This document shows positions 22,569 through 35,200 of a stretch of DNA of 64,000 nucleotides, piece after piece. This stretch comes from Reticulascus tulasneorum (Eukaryota > Ascomycota > Sordariomycetes > Glomerellales > Reticulascaceae). The position numbers and the translations under genes were made by a program. Numbering within the stretch: position 1 is the stretch's first letter; each line of letters opens with the position of its first letter. The stretch lies in the NCBI GenBank assembly GCA_001557505.1, contig LSAX01000006.1:2852001-2916000 (forward strand), read 5' to 3'. The notes below the pieces were generated by a model. It saw nothing but the letters and a program-made list of their open reading frames with translations, made no database searches and was not told the DNA's origin.

Positions 22569-24476
22569 ATTGATCGGGCTTGGAAATGAAATGTGTACTT
22601 GGCAAAATAGATGATGTATCGAGCCAGATACGAGCCTGTAAATGAGCCTTTAAAATCCTGTCGTTACCCATCGCCTCCATTAGCTACCTAGTACCTTACC
22701 GTAGCAACGGGTGAAAATGTGTAGGTACCGTTTTGGGAAGGCATATTTGACCTGCTATCAACCCTTGATCTATCACGAGGTTCGAAACCTCAAACGTCAT
22801 AATAGACTTCCATATCGCCTTCCACGCTAAATCTGAGAACGAAGTGTCAAATCTTGATCATGGACCAACGAATCACTCTAGAGTTTACATGCAGGGCGCC
22901 GTCCATATAAATACTTGGATCAAATTCTGCGAACTCGAGTTGCAATTCTTGCGTCCAGTTTGCCCCCATTCCTCCGCAGATACCGTACTACGTGCTGTCA
23001 TTAATGAACTGAAGATGGGTTATATAACATGCTTTTCGTACAAACTGTATCAGAAACGACCAAAGACTAATAGAAGTGATCGAGCGTCGTAGGAGCTCGA
23101 ATCCGTTTCGTAGAGAAGAAGATGAAGACTGAGCTCCGAATTGGTCATGGTGGCCCCCGATCGGGTCATCTTCAATCGGACTGTCTCCACCAAGGACGCC
23201 GACAGGAAGAGACTCTGCTTGATACAAACAACGGATAATCGGGAAGATGAACCAGACTTGCATCAAAACAGAAAATTCCGAGCTGTCAGGAGTTTGACTG
23301 GCTTGAAGTACCTCCATCTCTCGCCAGCATTTTGAAATAACAGCGGAAGGTTACGAGTAGGGCAGATAGAGCCGTGCAGGAGCATCGTAAATATTAGAAT
23401 TGGTCTTTGCGAAGGCGACTACACAAATGAGATTGAGACACAACAACGCTGGCTGGAGGAGAGACATCAAAGTCCACATCAAAGATTCCCTAACTGACAA
23501 GAGAAGAAGAAGCTTAGCTTCTGTTTGGTCTACTCACATCACTCCCGTAAAATTATCTATCACAGCTCGTTGAGCTATCCCCGAGGTGCTCTAAGATGGT
23601 ACAGTGTAGAATTTGCCTGCAGTGTGCGTCATGTCCAGACTATGTTCATTGAGACCAGGAACTGTTCTCAGATAAGGATTTGTGGTTGCCAAGAGGATTT
23701 AACTTCAATGAGCAAGTACCCCACTAATGCGACCGCTTGGTGGAAGGGACTATCGCGAAGGTTCCCAGCTAACACCTTGCGAGAAAGACGCTCGCCAGAT
23801 AAGTGTTGGATATATGCAGCCTGGCATCCCGTTTAAGATGGTCGTCAGTGCCCCCATCTTTATTTTTCGCCGTCCAGGCTCTGTACAGTGCCTGTCCATT
23901 GCCATTTTCTGCAATCCACGAAACGCGTTTTTGATGTGTCATTACTCTGACATACTGGCGAAATGACCATAAGCAGCACTTTAATTCGTTTCCAGCGAAA
24001 CCGTCATCAGCCGGGTAACCCCACAAGGATCGATGTGGAATAGGCAATCTGCTCGGTAGTCGACAGCACAATGCACCGAGCGTCTCAAATGCCAAGAGTG
24101 GCGCAACCTTATTCACCTCCCGCTTGCGGCAAGCCCAATAGGTCGACTTGGTTGTGGTTGCGACGTTGTCGTGCGTCGAGTATCCGCTTGCACCATTCCA
24201 ACGCTCCAACATACCCGAGAATGGAACGCTGATAACGCAGCGCAAGAAGGATGAGAGCAGGATGTACCCCTAGCCTGCATCTGGAAATTGATATCGCTGT
24301 CTTGGCTTGCAGATCTGCCCGGTGTAACCCCTCATTTGCCCGGGAGATCTGTAGAAACAGCGGCGAACAGGTATCCTGGTTCCAGGCCTTTCGCTGTTAT
24401 AAAGAGAAATGAGCCCACGATATGATCGCCGCGGCTCAATTAAACACATCGAAGACAGTTTGTTGACCGCGTAGTC
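22569..24476. other. 1.9 kb intergenic region with unassigned open frames
   Basis: A minus-strand frame at 22988-23317 (109 codons, ATG start) and a minus-strand 42-codon frame upstream of it near 23485-23357 that looks like a signal anchor could belong to a small gene, but I found no intron joining them in phase. Another minus frame at 23769-24245 has no recognisable features. TATAAA at 24398-24403 is 74 bases upstream of the carboxypeptidase ATG and is its likely TATA box. Confidence 0.4.
24398..24403 (+). promoter_or_regulatory. TATA box of the carboxypeptidase gene
   Basis: TATAAA, 74 bases upstream of the ATG at 24477. Motif seen; function inferred from spacing. Confidence 0.5.
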
Positions 24477-25919
24477 ATGAAGCTGCTCAGATCCCTGGTT
24501 CTCCTTTGTCCTCTGGCTGCAGTCGCTGCGGTCAAGCCGGCACATGAACAAGCACCACGCGATTCCAAGGTCGATTACAGTGGTTACCGCGTTTACGCCA
24601 TCCAAATTGCCGATGCGCCGAAAGACATTGAGGCACAGCTCCAGTCGTTTTACACACTTCAATCCCAAAACAGACTCGAAGTTGCGATCCCGCCCAATGA
24701 GATCGAGAGCTTCGAGGCACTTGGTCTGGATGCAAGAATTCTAAGCGAGGATCTGGGGCAAGACATTGCGAGCGAATCATTAGATGTGAAGCCTTATAAA
24801 GCTGCCCTGACCAAGCGCGGAGACCTGCCTGATCTGAGCTGGTATGACTCTTATCATCCGTACGCGGACCATGTGCAATACTGGGATGACTTGCATGCTG
24901 CGTTTCCAAACAACTCTGAGCCGTTTGATGTCGGTGCCTCCTACGAGGGTCGCAGAATATTCGGCCTTCAGCTGTGGGGCGACAAAGGCGTGAAGGGAAC
25001 AAAGCCGGCGATATTGTGGCATGGTACCGTCCACGCAAGAGAGTGGATCACCACAATGGTACGCATTTTCTTCCCATTTATGTCTTGCAATACGCTACCT
25101 GGATAAGATCAAGGACTCATGGGACTTTTCAGGTTGTTGAGTATCTCACGTACCAGCTCATCGACGGATACAACTCCGGAGATCTCAATGTCACTTCGTT
25201 TTTGGACGAGTACGACTTCTACATCATTCCGTTCCACAACCCCGATGGTAATCCTCTCCCTCTCCAATCTTCGTTCCATTCTAATTTCTAACCATCACCA
25301 AGGCTTCGTGTATACTCAAACAAATGACCGATTGTGGCGTAAAAACCGCCAACCTCGAGGCAACACAACCTGCATCGGCACGGACTGCAATCGCAACTGG
25401 AACTACAAATGGGACTACCCCTTGGAAGACGGCAGCGTCTCTAGCAATCCCTGCGCTCAGACTTTCAAAGGCCGCTGCCCAGGTGACACTCCCGAGAATA
25501 TTGCCTTGAGCGCCTTTTCCAAGAAGTTGGCCGCAGCACCCGGAGGTATCCGGTCGTTCATCGACTGGCACAGCTACGGGCAGCTAATCCTTCTCCCGTG
25601 GGGATGGTCATGTGAGCCCGAGGATTTGCCTGAGAATCTGCCGAGGCAGCGGGAGGTTGGTGCTGGCTTGGCGGCGGTCATCGCAGCGACAAGTGGCGAA
25701 GTGTACGAGGTCGGTCCCAGCTGTGAGGTTCTGTACTACTCGGTTGGATCCGGCAGGGACTACCATAAGGGTGCGCTAAATGCGACCTTTTCTTGGAGTA
25801 TTGAACTGCGGCCTACGAGCAATAATAGCCAGGGATTTGTACTTCGACCCGAATTCATCTGGCCTACTGTCAGGGAGCACTGGGAAGGGGCGAAGTATGT
25901 TCTCGATGTAATCCAATGA
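24477..25919 (+). CDS. Secreted metallocarboxypeptidase A-like (MEROPS M14A)
   Basis: Exons 24477-25058, 25133-25247 and 25303-25919, 437 residues. Signal peptide about 1-18 (LLCPLAAVAAV), then a propeptide of about 100 residues beginning YRVYAIQIAD, as in fungal pro-carboxypeptidases. Zinc ligands: His186 and Glu189 in HAREW, and His322 in IDWHSYGQ. Substrate-binding NRNW with Arg263 and the catalytic Glu400 in SIELRPTS are present, so the enzyme should be active after propeptide removal, trimming C-terminal residues of peptides outside the cell or in the vacuole. Several cysteines in the TCIGTDC and NPCAQTF regions fit disulfides. Introns interrupt the text just after HAREWITTM and at NPDG. 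No defect seen. Confidence 0.92.
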
Positions 25920-26071
25920 TTGGTTATGGGAGATAATTATACAGAGATCATGTTCATCTGAATAGAGCTTCAAATCTTCTTCATTATTCGTCCTTAATAA
26001 ACTAAAGTATATATGCATGCGGAGCGCATCAAACCCGAGTGACCTAAAGCTCCTGGCATAGAATTCTTTCA
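25920..26071. other. Short convergent 3' spacer
   Basis: 152 bases between the converging carboxypeptidase and Clr5 genes; room only for two 3' untranslated regions and their poly(A) signals. AATAAA-like text occurs near 25996. Confidence 0.4.
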
Positions 26072-28164
26072 TCAAACATCTTCCAAATCCAGTGTCACAG
26101 ATGCAGCAGCCTCGCACCGCTTCCGCCGCAACGCTGTGTCGGCGGCCTTTTCCGCCCATCCCATAACGTCATACATATGCTCTAGACAGTGCAGGCGGTC
26201 AATAACTTGGCCGTGTCCCTCACCACAAATCTCAATCTTGTACTTGATAGACTGTTCCAGGTAAAATGCTGACAGCTCGATACGAGGATTGTAAATAGCC
26301 GCCTCATCCCAACCGCGACGGAGATGAGTCCGATGGAGGTCGTAACTACAACGTTGAAATAGAAATGCCTTGCGTTCGTTGCTGAGTTCTTGACATTTAG
26401 CTACCGCACACTGAAGTTCCCCTAAGGCTGCAAGTACCTCGTCCGAGCTGGGGTTGATGGCGCGTAATATGTCGCAATTCCGTATCAACAGTAGAATATC
26501 TAATTCTGATCCCGGGCCGCGCATTGCTGCGTTTTTCTGACACGCATGCTGAAGCTCTTCCAATAGGGCTTGGAATCGTGTCGTCACTTGTGCAGTAAGC
26601 TTCTGACGAAGTGGCCACCAAATGAGGTCGACTGACGCTCCGTCATTCCCCACCACTTTTTCAGCTTCTTCAGCAAGCTGAAGACAACAGCTCTCCAACA
26701 TTGCTTGTAGGCCAGAGACACCTTCTTTGTGGAGAACGCTGTAGATGAAGCCGTATAATTGTGTCCAGGGATCGTGCAGCTTTCTCTGTGCCGAGACTGC
26801 TACCACAAACTTCCATAAGCTTAGAACCAGCTCCGGGTCGGATATTTCACATGCATTGAACAGCAAACAGAATGCGACAGAAACGGAATTACGATTAACC
26901 AATTGCTGCAGTCTTCGAAATGCCAACTTTCGCATCAGTATGCCCGTTTCAGTGCGTCCCTGGTTTTCGTAGTCACATGTTGTTGCAACTAGCATGTATA
27001 TGGGGTTTTCACCGCCCAAAGGCCACCTGATACCTGGAAAGTTGACGTGCTGTGCGGAAGCAAACTGGGCTCGCCGATTCTGTTGCGAGTGCAGGAGCAT
27101 AATCCGTACGTGGTGAAGAAGCAACTCCTGGTTTCGAATGGTCTCTGGGGACCGCAAGTATGCTGTTCTTTCAGGGGCTGGCGGTGTGCAGCACCGTACC
27201 GTCGTTGGGAGCCTTGCCGTCGTTTCAAAGTCGACGAGATCGTACTCAGTCTTCCCCTTCCTCCTCAAGTAGTTCTGAATGTCGACCTCCTTGCCGCGTC
27301 GGAAAAACCTGGATGGCTTTCCGCTCACATCTCGCTGGAACTTCACGAGCAGCATTCGAGACATATCTTTCTCGGTGTTATTCTTCTCAAATCCCCATTG
27401 TCGAAACCTGGACTTGTACATTCTCTCTCTATCATAAGTGAGCAATGGAGCTGTTAATCTCGGCGAGGACTTTGGACTCACGATGCTTTGAAGTTGTGAT
27501 TCTGTTGCATGATCCGCATTACATCCTTCAGGGGCTTACCCTCGCCTAGATACAATTGCTTGATTGTACCCTTGTAGGACTGCCAGACTTCCGGTGGATA
27601 CACCCCGCGAAAGCCAGATGCATTGATTTGAGTCGGCAGGACATAGCGGAATCGATTTTGTGGCTGTGGATCTGCGCGCTTAGACAAGGTTCCAGCCGGA
27701 TGTGCCAATACGGCCGCGTCGACTAGATCCCGGCATGGGCGATCATCCTCGATGTCGAGAAAAGTCTTGGGCGCCTCAACATATTCGAGATGCCCGGGTG
27801 AAGGCGGAATCTGTTCTTGGAAGCTGTTTGCCGCCTTCCGAGACCTAGGTTCGAAATGCGACCAAGTTGAGATATGAGGCCCCATTGGAGTGCTAGTTAT
27901 TCCACTTGGCCGTGGCAGGTCAAGGTCTCCGACGGCCCCAAACTCTACGGCCATAGAGTCCAGTGCAGACGAGGTAGAATAATCTCGATGCGCGCATCCA
28001 TCAATCCCTGTCGACAGCGCATGTGTCGGAAACCTTGAGTTCCACTCCATCTCTAGGGGCTCATGCTGTAGCACGAAACCTCCCGGGAGGAATTCTTCGG
28101 GATAGATCAACGGCGTCCTCAAGTAGTCAGCCATGCCTCCTTCCGTCGTGGCAAAAGAGTCCAT
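26072..28164 (-). CDS. Clr5-domain protein, putative regulator
   Basis: Exons 28164-27482 and 27428-26072, 679 residues. The intron (GTGAGT...GATAG) splits the Clr5 domain and joins HNFKA-S-ERMYKSRF in frame. The Clr5 domain is at about residues 192-245: WQSYKGTIKQLYLGEGKPL, DVMRIMQQNH, then KSRFRQWGF-KN. The name comes from fission yeast Clr5, a silencing factor; in filamentous fungi the domain heads many proteins of unknown role. The N-terminal 190 residues look disordered (Pro/Ser-rich). The C-terminal 430 residues are helical, ending with a tetratricopeptide-like segment (IEICGEGHGQVIDRLHCLEHMY). DNA binding and nuclear location are inferred. No signal peptide. Frame is open throughout. 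Confidence 0.85.
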
Positions 28165-28758
28165 GATGCCGGACGTTATGCACTTCGAGACCGCCTACGA
28201 CCCAGGGGCGGTACCGGTACCAGAGATATGAAGGGCGCACAAGCCTAATAAGCAGACTAAATTTGAAGCAAGATGAACGATCGCAGAGCGCAGTGGCCTC
28301 CGTTCTGCGGGAGGTGGCTCTTTATGTGGAAAGAGTTGATGGGATTGCGGCCGCCGTCTCAAATTATGGAGGTGAGGCTGCGCATCGGTGAGGTGCTCAA
28401 TCAATGGCCGCAGGATGTACGCCAGAGGCTGACGCAAAAGAACCGATTACCGGATTCAGCCTAGCGCCTCGCATCGTGGCTCCCAGGCGGCAGAAAGCTC
28501 CCATTCAAAAGGACCGTTCCGGCATCAAAGAAACTATTGGCGCTCACATGCCTGATCTCCTAGTACATAGTCCTGCGGATGGCAATTTGCATTGTCGCAG
28601 GCCAATCTGGCGAACGATACAGGCCATAAGTGGATCCACAGTAAGTGGTGGAGCAGATCGACTATTCTTCAATGTATGGATCTTTTACCTATGTATGTAA
28701 CATACACACAAAAAAAAACCCAACCTATCCAGACCTTGCTACTAGAGACCATCACTTT
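28165..28758. other. Intergenic, promoter of the Clr5 gene
   Basis: 594 bases between two minus-strand genes; no supported gene. An A9 run lies near 28712-28720. Confidence 0.45.
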
Positions 28759-30244
28759 CTATTCTTGACTTTGACTTTTCTCTCCAACAGGGATATCCGA
28801 TGCCGAGGACTGGCACGAATCTGTGTCCTTTTTGGAAGCAGCAGGCGTGGAGCACTTGAAGTGACTCTTTTCAGTCCTACTTCGATGAGATCCCCAGTTG
28901 TGGACCCGATGCAATCCCAACCAGGCATCTTTGCACTCATATTCCAACAAGTTGCATAATGTGTCTCGGTTTGCACAGACCCCAATCCATCGATCGACCG
29001 CTTCTAACATGCGCTTGTACTCCCAAGGATATTTCGGGTTCGAGGGCCCGGCCAAGTACTTTTTCCGACCGTTGACGTAGATATTGACCGTCGTCCGAAG
29101 TTGTTGGGATGTAATATGGGTTATCCAGGCCTTGTTCCGTACCATGAGTAGGCGCTGTGTCTTTTGCCAGAGCAGCTTGCTTCGATCTCCGAGTTCGGGG
29201 TTCGCATACAAAACACCCGTGACTTTGTTGAACAAGCACTCGACATGGATCGAGACGTATTTGCGGTTGAGTTCCGTCATGGGAAAGAGCCCCTCATCAG
29301 CGCGAAGAGCGGTAATAACCTTTCCTAGAGTATGATCTAGAATGATGTCGGGGAGATCAAATCCGGGAAACCTGAGGCATTCTTGAGTCTCTCTAGGATT
29401 TGGACCACGAGCATCGAGGGGTAGGTCGGTGGCGCGGAGAAAAAGCTTCATGTCTTGGTGCCTGAAGAATATCAGCAGGTATGGGTCTAAGGACGGCTGA
29501 GGTCTCACCAAACACGGACTGCCTGACTGGAAACATATACAGAAACGGAGAGCAACAAGTCGTCTTGGAGCTGACAGTCATTTGCGAGAACACAGATTCT
29601 TTATCAACTGGCAAAGGACGCTCATGTGGCTTGACCAAAGCCAAGTATGATGAACTGAGATGATTCGAATGTCTTCCCAAAGTGGATAGAACAACGAGCA
29701 CGACTTTGTTCTGAGAAATCTTTCAGGTCTGTATTACCTCCACTAAGAAATCGAGGGTTGGGCCTGTGTGATAGCCTCGAATATTATGCAGGACTGATGA
29801 TGAGACTGACCAGTATCTGAAAACTTTGTCGCGGAAAACTGAAGCATGGAACATGTGGGCGAAGTAGCAATCTGGTAGCAGATGATGGAACATCCACCGC
29901 ATGCAAGAAGCCCTCATTGGCAATGGGTATAAGTCGGTATTCGTGGCCTGGGTGAACGCCGCGCTGTTGAACACGTCCTGGCCAGTTGCAGGTTGAACGC
30001 GTGGCTCAAGAAGGAGCGACTCGGTTTCAAATCCAAAAGAAATCCGAAGTGTCCAACTGTTGAGGAAGTCACGAGACAGCTTCGAGGTATAGTAGGGACA
30101 AGACGCAATAAACAAACACTTGGGTCCAAGTATACAGCTTCAGCTTCAACACCGAGTCACAAAATGCACAGCTCAATGTACTTACAAACGGCTGAACCGC
30201 CCATGTCTACCATCACACGATATTGGATGATGGCACGAGGCCAT
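28759..30244 (-). CDS. Hypothetical protein, tentative three-exon model
   Basis: Best model: exons 30244-30186, 30137-29738 and 29496-28759, 398 residues. Intron 1 (48 bases) has GTAAGT, a TGTGAC branch-like site and an AAG acceptor. Intron 2 (241 bases, GTAATA...CTCAG) is longer than its neighbours, so an extra small exon may be hidden in it. The N-terminus holds several Cys and His residues (MASCHHPISC); exon 2 reads like a globular domain with aromatic text (WMFHHLLPDCYFAHMFHASVF); exon 3 ends in a Ser/Lys/Glu-rich tail. No family recognised. It lies in tandem upstream of the Clr5 gene, 594 bases away. The coding nature of exons 2 and 3 is fairly convincing; the start and junctions are not certain. 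Confidence 0.45.
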
Positions 30245-32247
30245 GCTCGTTCCGTCCAGATATCGTGGGCCCAACTTATGTCCTGGCTATTCCCTCAGGA
30301 AGCGTGGCTGTTCTTGGATGATTCTTTCCTACAGCGTGGCCTCATTGTCTTCTTCTCTGCGGGCTTTCGGGCACGCAGAGTTTCGGTCTGCCGCAGCTAC
30401 TTGCTAAGCTCGGCCAGTTCCTATGCATTCGATGCAAAGCTGGGGAAGTCGCTCGACTGGTGTAACAGCGTCGTCGTCGTCATTATGGCACCCATATTCT
30501 CCTAGGCGAATGCCAATATGATCAAGATGAAGAGAACAGGGTGTTTGATGGACCAAGGCCCGATGTCCTCTAAATTTGGACTCTAGTCAATGTCCAGATA
30601 TTGCCCAATTTTCCCCATTGCTGTGTGATGACGTTGGACGCCTGCGAATTCAAGCTTCATCTCATGATACGCCCGCCACAGAGCCGATTCTTGTTAGGTT
30701 CATATCATAGATATGGCAATTGGTGAGGGAAGTTGTCTCGCGATTCATAGCATACCTTACATCGAGCGTCGAACATTCAGGCGCGTAGTTTCACTGACTA
30801 GGAGCTGCTCGGACATTGAGCACGCGATGTGTCTCGGCGGCAGCAGAAGGTCGAAAGGGTGTTTTGGTAGATTTGATTGTGGTTGGCTTGGCAGACGATA
30901 AAAAAATCCAGGGAAACTTGGCATGCTCAAGAGACCGACGGTGCGTCTCCTTCAGGATTATACCATCTAGCTTTACCTTCAGGTGGACGGTAGTGCGAAG
31001 TGGATGTCATTAGAAATGATGCAGAAGAAAACTTGGCGCTTCGTTCCGAAACCAATGACTGATCGGAGCGGTTGTCAACATGTCCTTGCGGCCTCCTTGA
31101 GGCTCCTAGCGTTCAATGTCCAAGTAGCGTGACGGTTATGCCGGGAGGGAAATGCAGTAGCGGTTCTCTAAGGAGTGGAGAAGAGAGACCACAGACGCCA
31201 CACCACATTTACTCGGACGGGTTTGTTGGCCTCCAGCCGGGGCAGCATATCCGCGAACTCGTGGGTACACTAAATCATTGACAGAGAACGGAAGCGGCTT
31301 CCACATCTTTAGCAGATTGAATGAATTGACTTCCGCGCATGCAGTAAACAAAAGCCACCCGGCCGTAGTACGTGTGCACGGGATTGCATGAGGCGCTAAC
31401 GAAAAAGAGATGGATGGTGTTCCTGGCCCATCCCCATTTGGGGGGCCAAATGGTTTTCAGCTCGTGGACATCCAGCCAGTCAGCCTTCATGTCAGGCCAT
31501 CACATTGTGGAGTGCATTCAAGCTTAATACAGGTGCTATCCACTGCAATTCAGCGGCCAATAGTGCAGACCAATAGCGCATAATTAGAATTTGATCCCAA
31601 AGCAGCAAAACCCCCAGCAAGCCTCCATCCCCAAAACGCGGGAGCACCCCACTGTCTGGTCTAGTCGGTCTAGTCTGGGTAGTCTTGGGCCCCAAAATGT
31701 GTCAACATGCCCATGAAAAACGGCTCATGCGCAACGGGGGTTCTCTTCTTGTACGACCCCTGCGTTAGCTCTGGGCCAGCCTGTAATCTCCTGCCCCTCG
31801 ATAGCCGCCCCATTTCATCGCCTCTTGGGATCCGTTGCGGTTAGCCTTCTTGGACCCCTTAACCCCTCTGGTCCTCGGAGTCTGCTAGATGGCAGCTGAG
31901 CGCGAAACTCTTCGCTTAGTCCGACCACATTAGTACGGAGTTGATGCAGCTATTGCTTCCGCCAATGCTGCCGGATCCTTGACATACGGTATACCGGGAC
32001 AACGGACTGTTTGCTACGGCCGGAGGAGGCCTACAACGATGGAATGCCCCTGGTTGCGACCGTCCTGAGTCGAGTGTCCCAGTCTGATGGGTTTCTATAT
32101 ATCAAGTTGATGGTCCGGCAGTTGATGATGGATCGACAGGACTCTTTCCCGTTCAGTCGCTCACTCCAGTCATTTCTTTGATCGTATCGATCACCACGAT
32201 CTTTTTGTTTTTCTTGTTTTACAGTCACTCTTTTACTGTCTTTGCAC
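30245..32247. other. 2 kb intergenic region
   Basis: Open frames of 60-80 codons on the minus strand (31136-31695) resemble possible exons but I could not join them into a convincing model. The right end is the promoter of the large secreted protein, with T-rich text just upstream of its ATG. Confidence 0.4.
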
Positions 32248-35200
32248 ATGTTAATCACGTCCTTCACCGCCCTCTTATGGGCCGCCGCCGCCGTCCATGC
32301 GCTTCCTGCCTCGGACCTGGACGAGCGTGCGCCGGACAATTCCACAATAGAAGTTATCACTGAGGAAGGGTTCCGCCTGGTCATTGTCTACGCCCCTCCC
32401 GCCGAGGGCTGCCCAGCCAAGCCCTCTCACTGCGATTCTCTCTCGGGTCCGACGTTCTCTCCTAGCCTTCCCAGCCCTTCCCCGGTAGAGGGATCCGACA
32501 AGTTTGACTCCAAGGGTGAACAGACGGCAACCGTTTCTCACGACGGGCCGATCGCCACCCTCCCGCCGAGTGTTCACTGGGATTGTGATACCAAGCCGGC
32601 TACCAATGTCATCCCCATCCCCCCTGCCAAGGGCTCTGAGATGTACTATGGCATCACCGGTACGGAACCGCCGCTTGTGAGAGATCTTTGGATCTAATCG
32701 CTAACCTGAAATACAGACCCATCTAAAGATGGTCACTTTGCGTTTCTGACGTACTACTTCACAAAGCCCTCCGTCAACCTGGACCACTGCGATCACATTT
32801 CGGTCGTGGAATACACCACGGACGGGCTGACCATCACTTTCTTGACCCACGAGGCTTACAACCATGCGCTCGGCACGTGGGTAGCTGACGAGGAGATCAT
32901 TCTCATTGCTTACACTAAGGGATGCGGTGACTATGACAAGGGCGAGCGCTGCTATTTCCAGGTTTCTGGCCTGGACTTCAAGGACGGCGAACTGATCATT
33001 ACCGCCACCGGCAAGCCATGCCACCCGGACGATCTCATCAGCATGGGTGAGACGAACTGGGGTTGGTGGATTCCCCGACATGGAGGGACCAAGCCTTCCG
33101 GGACCTCGTCTGTTCCTGCTATCGGGTCAACCGTCACCAGATCTGCCACCACCTCTACGACCAGCACCTCATCAACCGCAAGCGTCCGCTCATCGTCAGC
33201 AAGTGGCGTGTCGTTTAGCTGGGGCTCTTCTTCGACCGCCACTGCCACGGCCACGGCTACAACGTCTGGTTCCGTCTCACCTTCCGGCACTACAACGCCC
33301 GAGGGCAATACTTCCAGCGGCTTTTCTGGCCCCAAATCAGACTGTGTCCCTCCCGTCGACTCCAAATATGGTCTTCCCACGGCCTGCTTTGGCGATCTCT
33401 TCGACAAGGACCTGGATGATGGTCTCGGTTGGGAGGATATGAGCGAAGAGTACATGACCTTCATCAAAGCCCTTGCACCAGGTATCGACTATGCTGGTAC
33501 TCCAGAGGCGTCTGATGACTACTCCGATTTCTGGAAACAGCGACGAGCACTGAACAAGCGATGGTGCCCCCTCATCTGCGACATTGTCAACGACTACATC
33601 GTGAAGCCAATAGTTTCTGGATACCAGGCTGTGCAGGAAGCCACTTCGATTTCTGGAAGCATCAACAAGGACATCACCTGGAAGCTGCCAGATCCTTCTT
33701 CGGATAAGGCCGACGCCAAGACTCTGAAAGACCCGAATGCCAAGCAGGTTACCTCGCCGTGGGGCGACGCCATCCTTCTCAAAGCCTTTGGAACCCAAGA
33801 GCCAGACGAGGAGAAGAAGCTGAACGGCTACCTGAACATCTTCTGCGTCGGCTGTGGTGTCACCGGTAGTGCCAAGATTGCGGGCAAAGCAGCATGGACG
33901 CCGATCGGTGGCTTCATCGAAGGTAACGTCGACGTCAGTGCCGATATCCAGTTTGTCTTGAAGCTCGGTATCGACGCACAAATGAGCTACAAGCAGGAAT
34001 TCAACACCGACCTTCTGAACGTCGGCTTACCTGGTCTTTCGTATGGCGTCGTTACCATTGGACCCCGCATTACTGTCGGCACACATGTCGAACTTGAAGC
34101 CGAGGCCAAGGGCAAACTTCTTGCCGGCGCCGAAATGGGCCTGCAGAACGCGCACGTGCTGATCGATTTCATCAACCCCAGCAAGAGCACCATGAGCGGC
34201 TGGGATCCCTATTTCAAGCCTGTCTTCGAGGCCGAGGGCGAGCTTATGCTCTCTGCCTCTCTTGGCCTGCCTATCGGTCTCAAGTGCGGTCTCCAAATCA
34301 GCACATGGGACAAGTCCGTCGGTCTGATTGACGAGCCATCCGTAAAGGGTGTCGCCCAAGTCGCGGCCTCAATCGGTCTTACCGAGGGTGGAAAATTTGC
34401 TGCAGGTTTCACTGAGAGCAATGGATGCACTGGCATCAGCACTCAGATCACCTGGCGCAACAAGCTGTTCATCGATGTCTTTGGAATGACCCAAATCCCG
34501 CTGTTTGACACGGATGACAAGCCTCTAGCACAGAACTGCATTGCGTAAGTTCTCATTTTGCGAGTTCCAAGTTGAGGGACTAATAAACTAACATATTCTA
34601 GTCTTCCTGGTGTTCCATCTGAGGAACCCAAGCCGGAAGATGGCGAACCAACGCCACCTACCACACCCACGGATGGGGAACCAGCTCCGCCCACTAACCC
34701 GGAGGAGCCCACCAACCCAGAGGAACCCACCAACCCAGAAGAGCCGAGCAACCCAGAAGAGCCAAGCAATCCTGAGGAGCCAATCAATCCTGAGGAGCCA
34801 AGTAGTCCCGAGGAGCCAAGCAATCCCGAGGAACCCAGCGGCGGCGATGATGGTAGTGGTTCTGAAGAGCCAGGATATGAAACTCCCGCACCTGAGGATT
34901 CTGGATCTGATGGTGGAAACGACGGGTCTGATGGTGGTGACCACGAAGGCGATTCATTCCGCCGACTGACTGTCCGCCAAAACACCACCGCTATCGCAGC
35001 CAACACCACCGTTACCGCGATAAACGCTACCAGTGGTACAAACTCGACCAGCAAAGTCATCGACTTGACTTCCAAGGTCAAGAGCAACGGTACCTCCAAC
35101 GTCCTGAGCTACACCCCCGAGTCGCTCCCTAACAGCCCGTACAACGATACCTCCGGATACGAGTACTCCCTCCTTGTCAATCCCGAAGCCACCACCATGA

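Noticed and set aside
22770..22790. GGTTCGAAACC, similar to a tRNA T-loop
   Set aside because: No matching acceptor, D or anticodon stems around it; it is just a local inverted repeat.
23357..23485. 42-codon minus-strand frame resembling a signal anchor, near a 109-codon frame at 22988-23317
   Set aside because: No donor/acceptor pair joins the two in phase; neither has recognisable homology.
23769..24245. 158-codon minus-strand frame
   Set aside because: Composition is not protein-like, no start context, no domain.
31136..31695. Chain of 60-70-codon minus-strand frames
   Set aside because: Looks like possible exons, but no consistent set of splice sites was found.
33047..33467. Antisense and alternative frames in the secreted protein gene
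   Set aside because: Shadows produced by low-complexity Ser/Thr and Pro/Glu coding repeats.
34443..35099. 218-codon minus-strand frame rich in SSGLLG
   Set aside because: Mirror image of the NPEEP tandem repeat on the coding strand.
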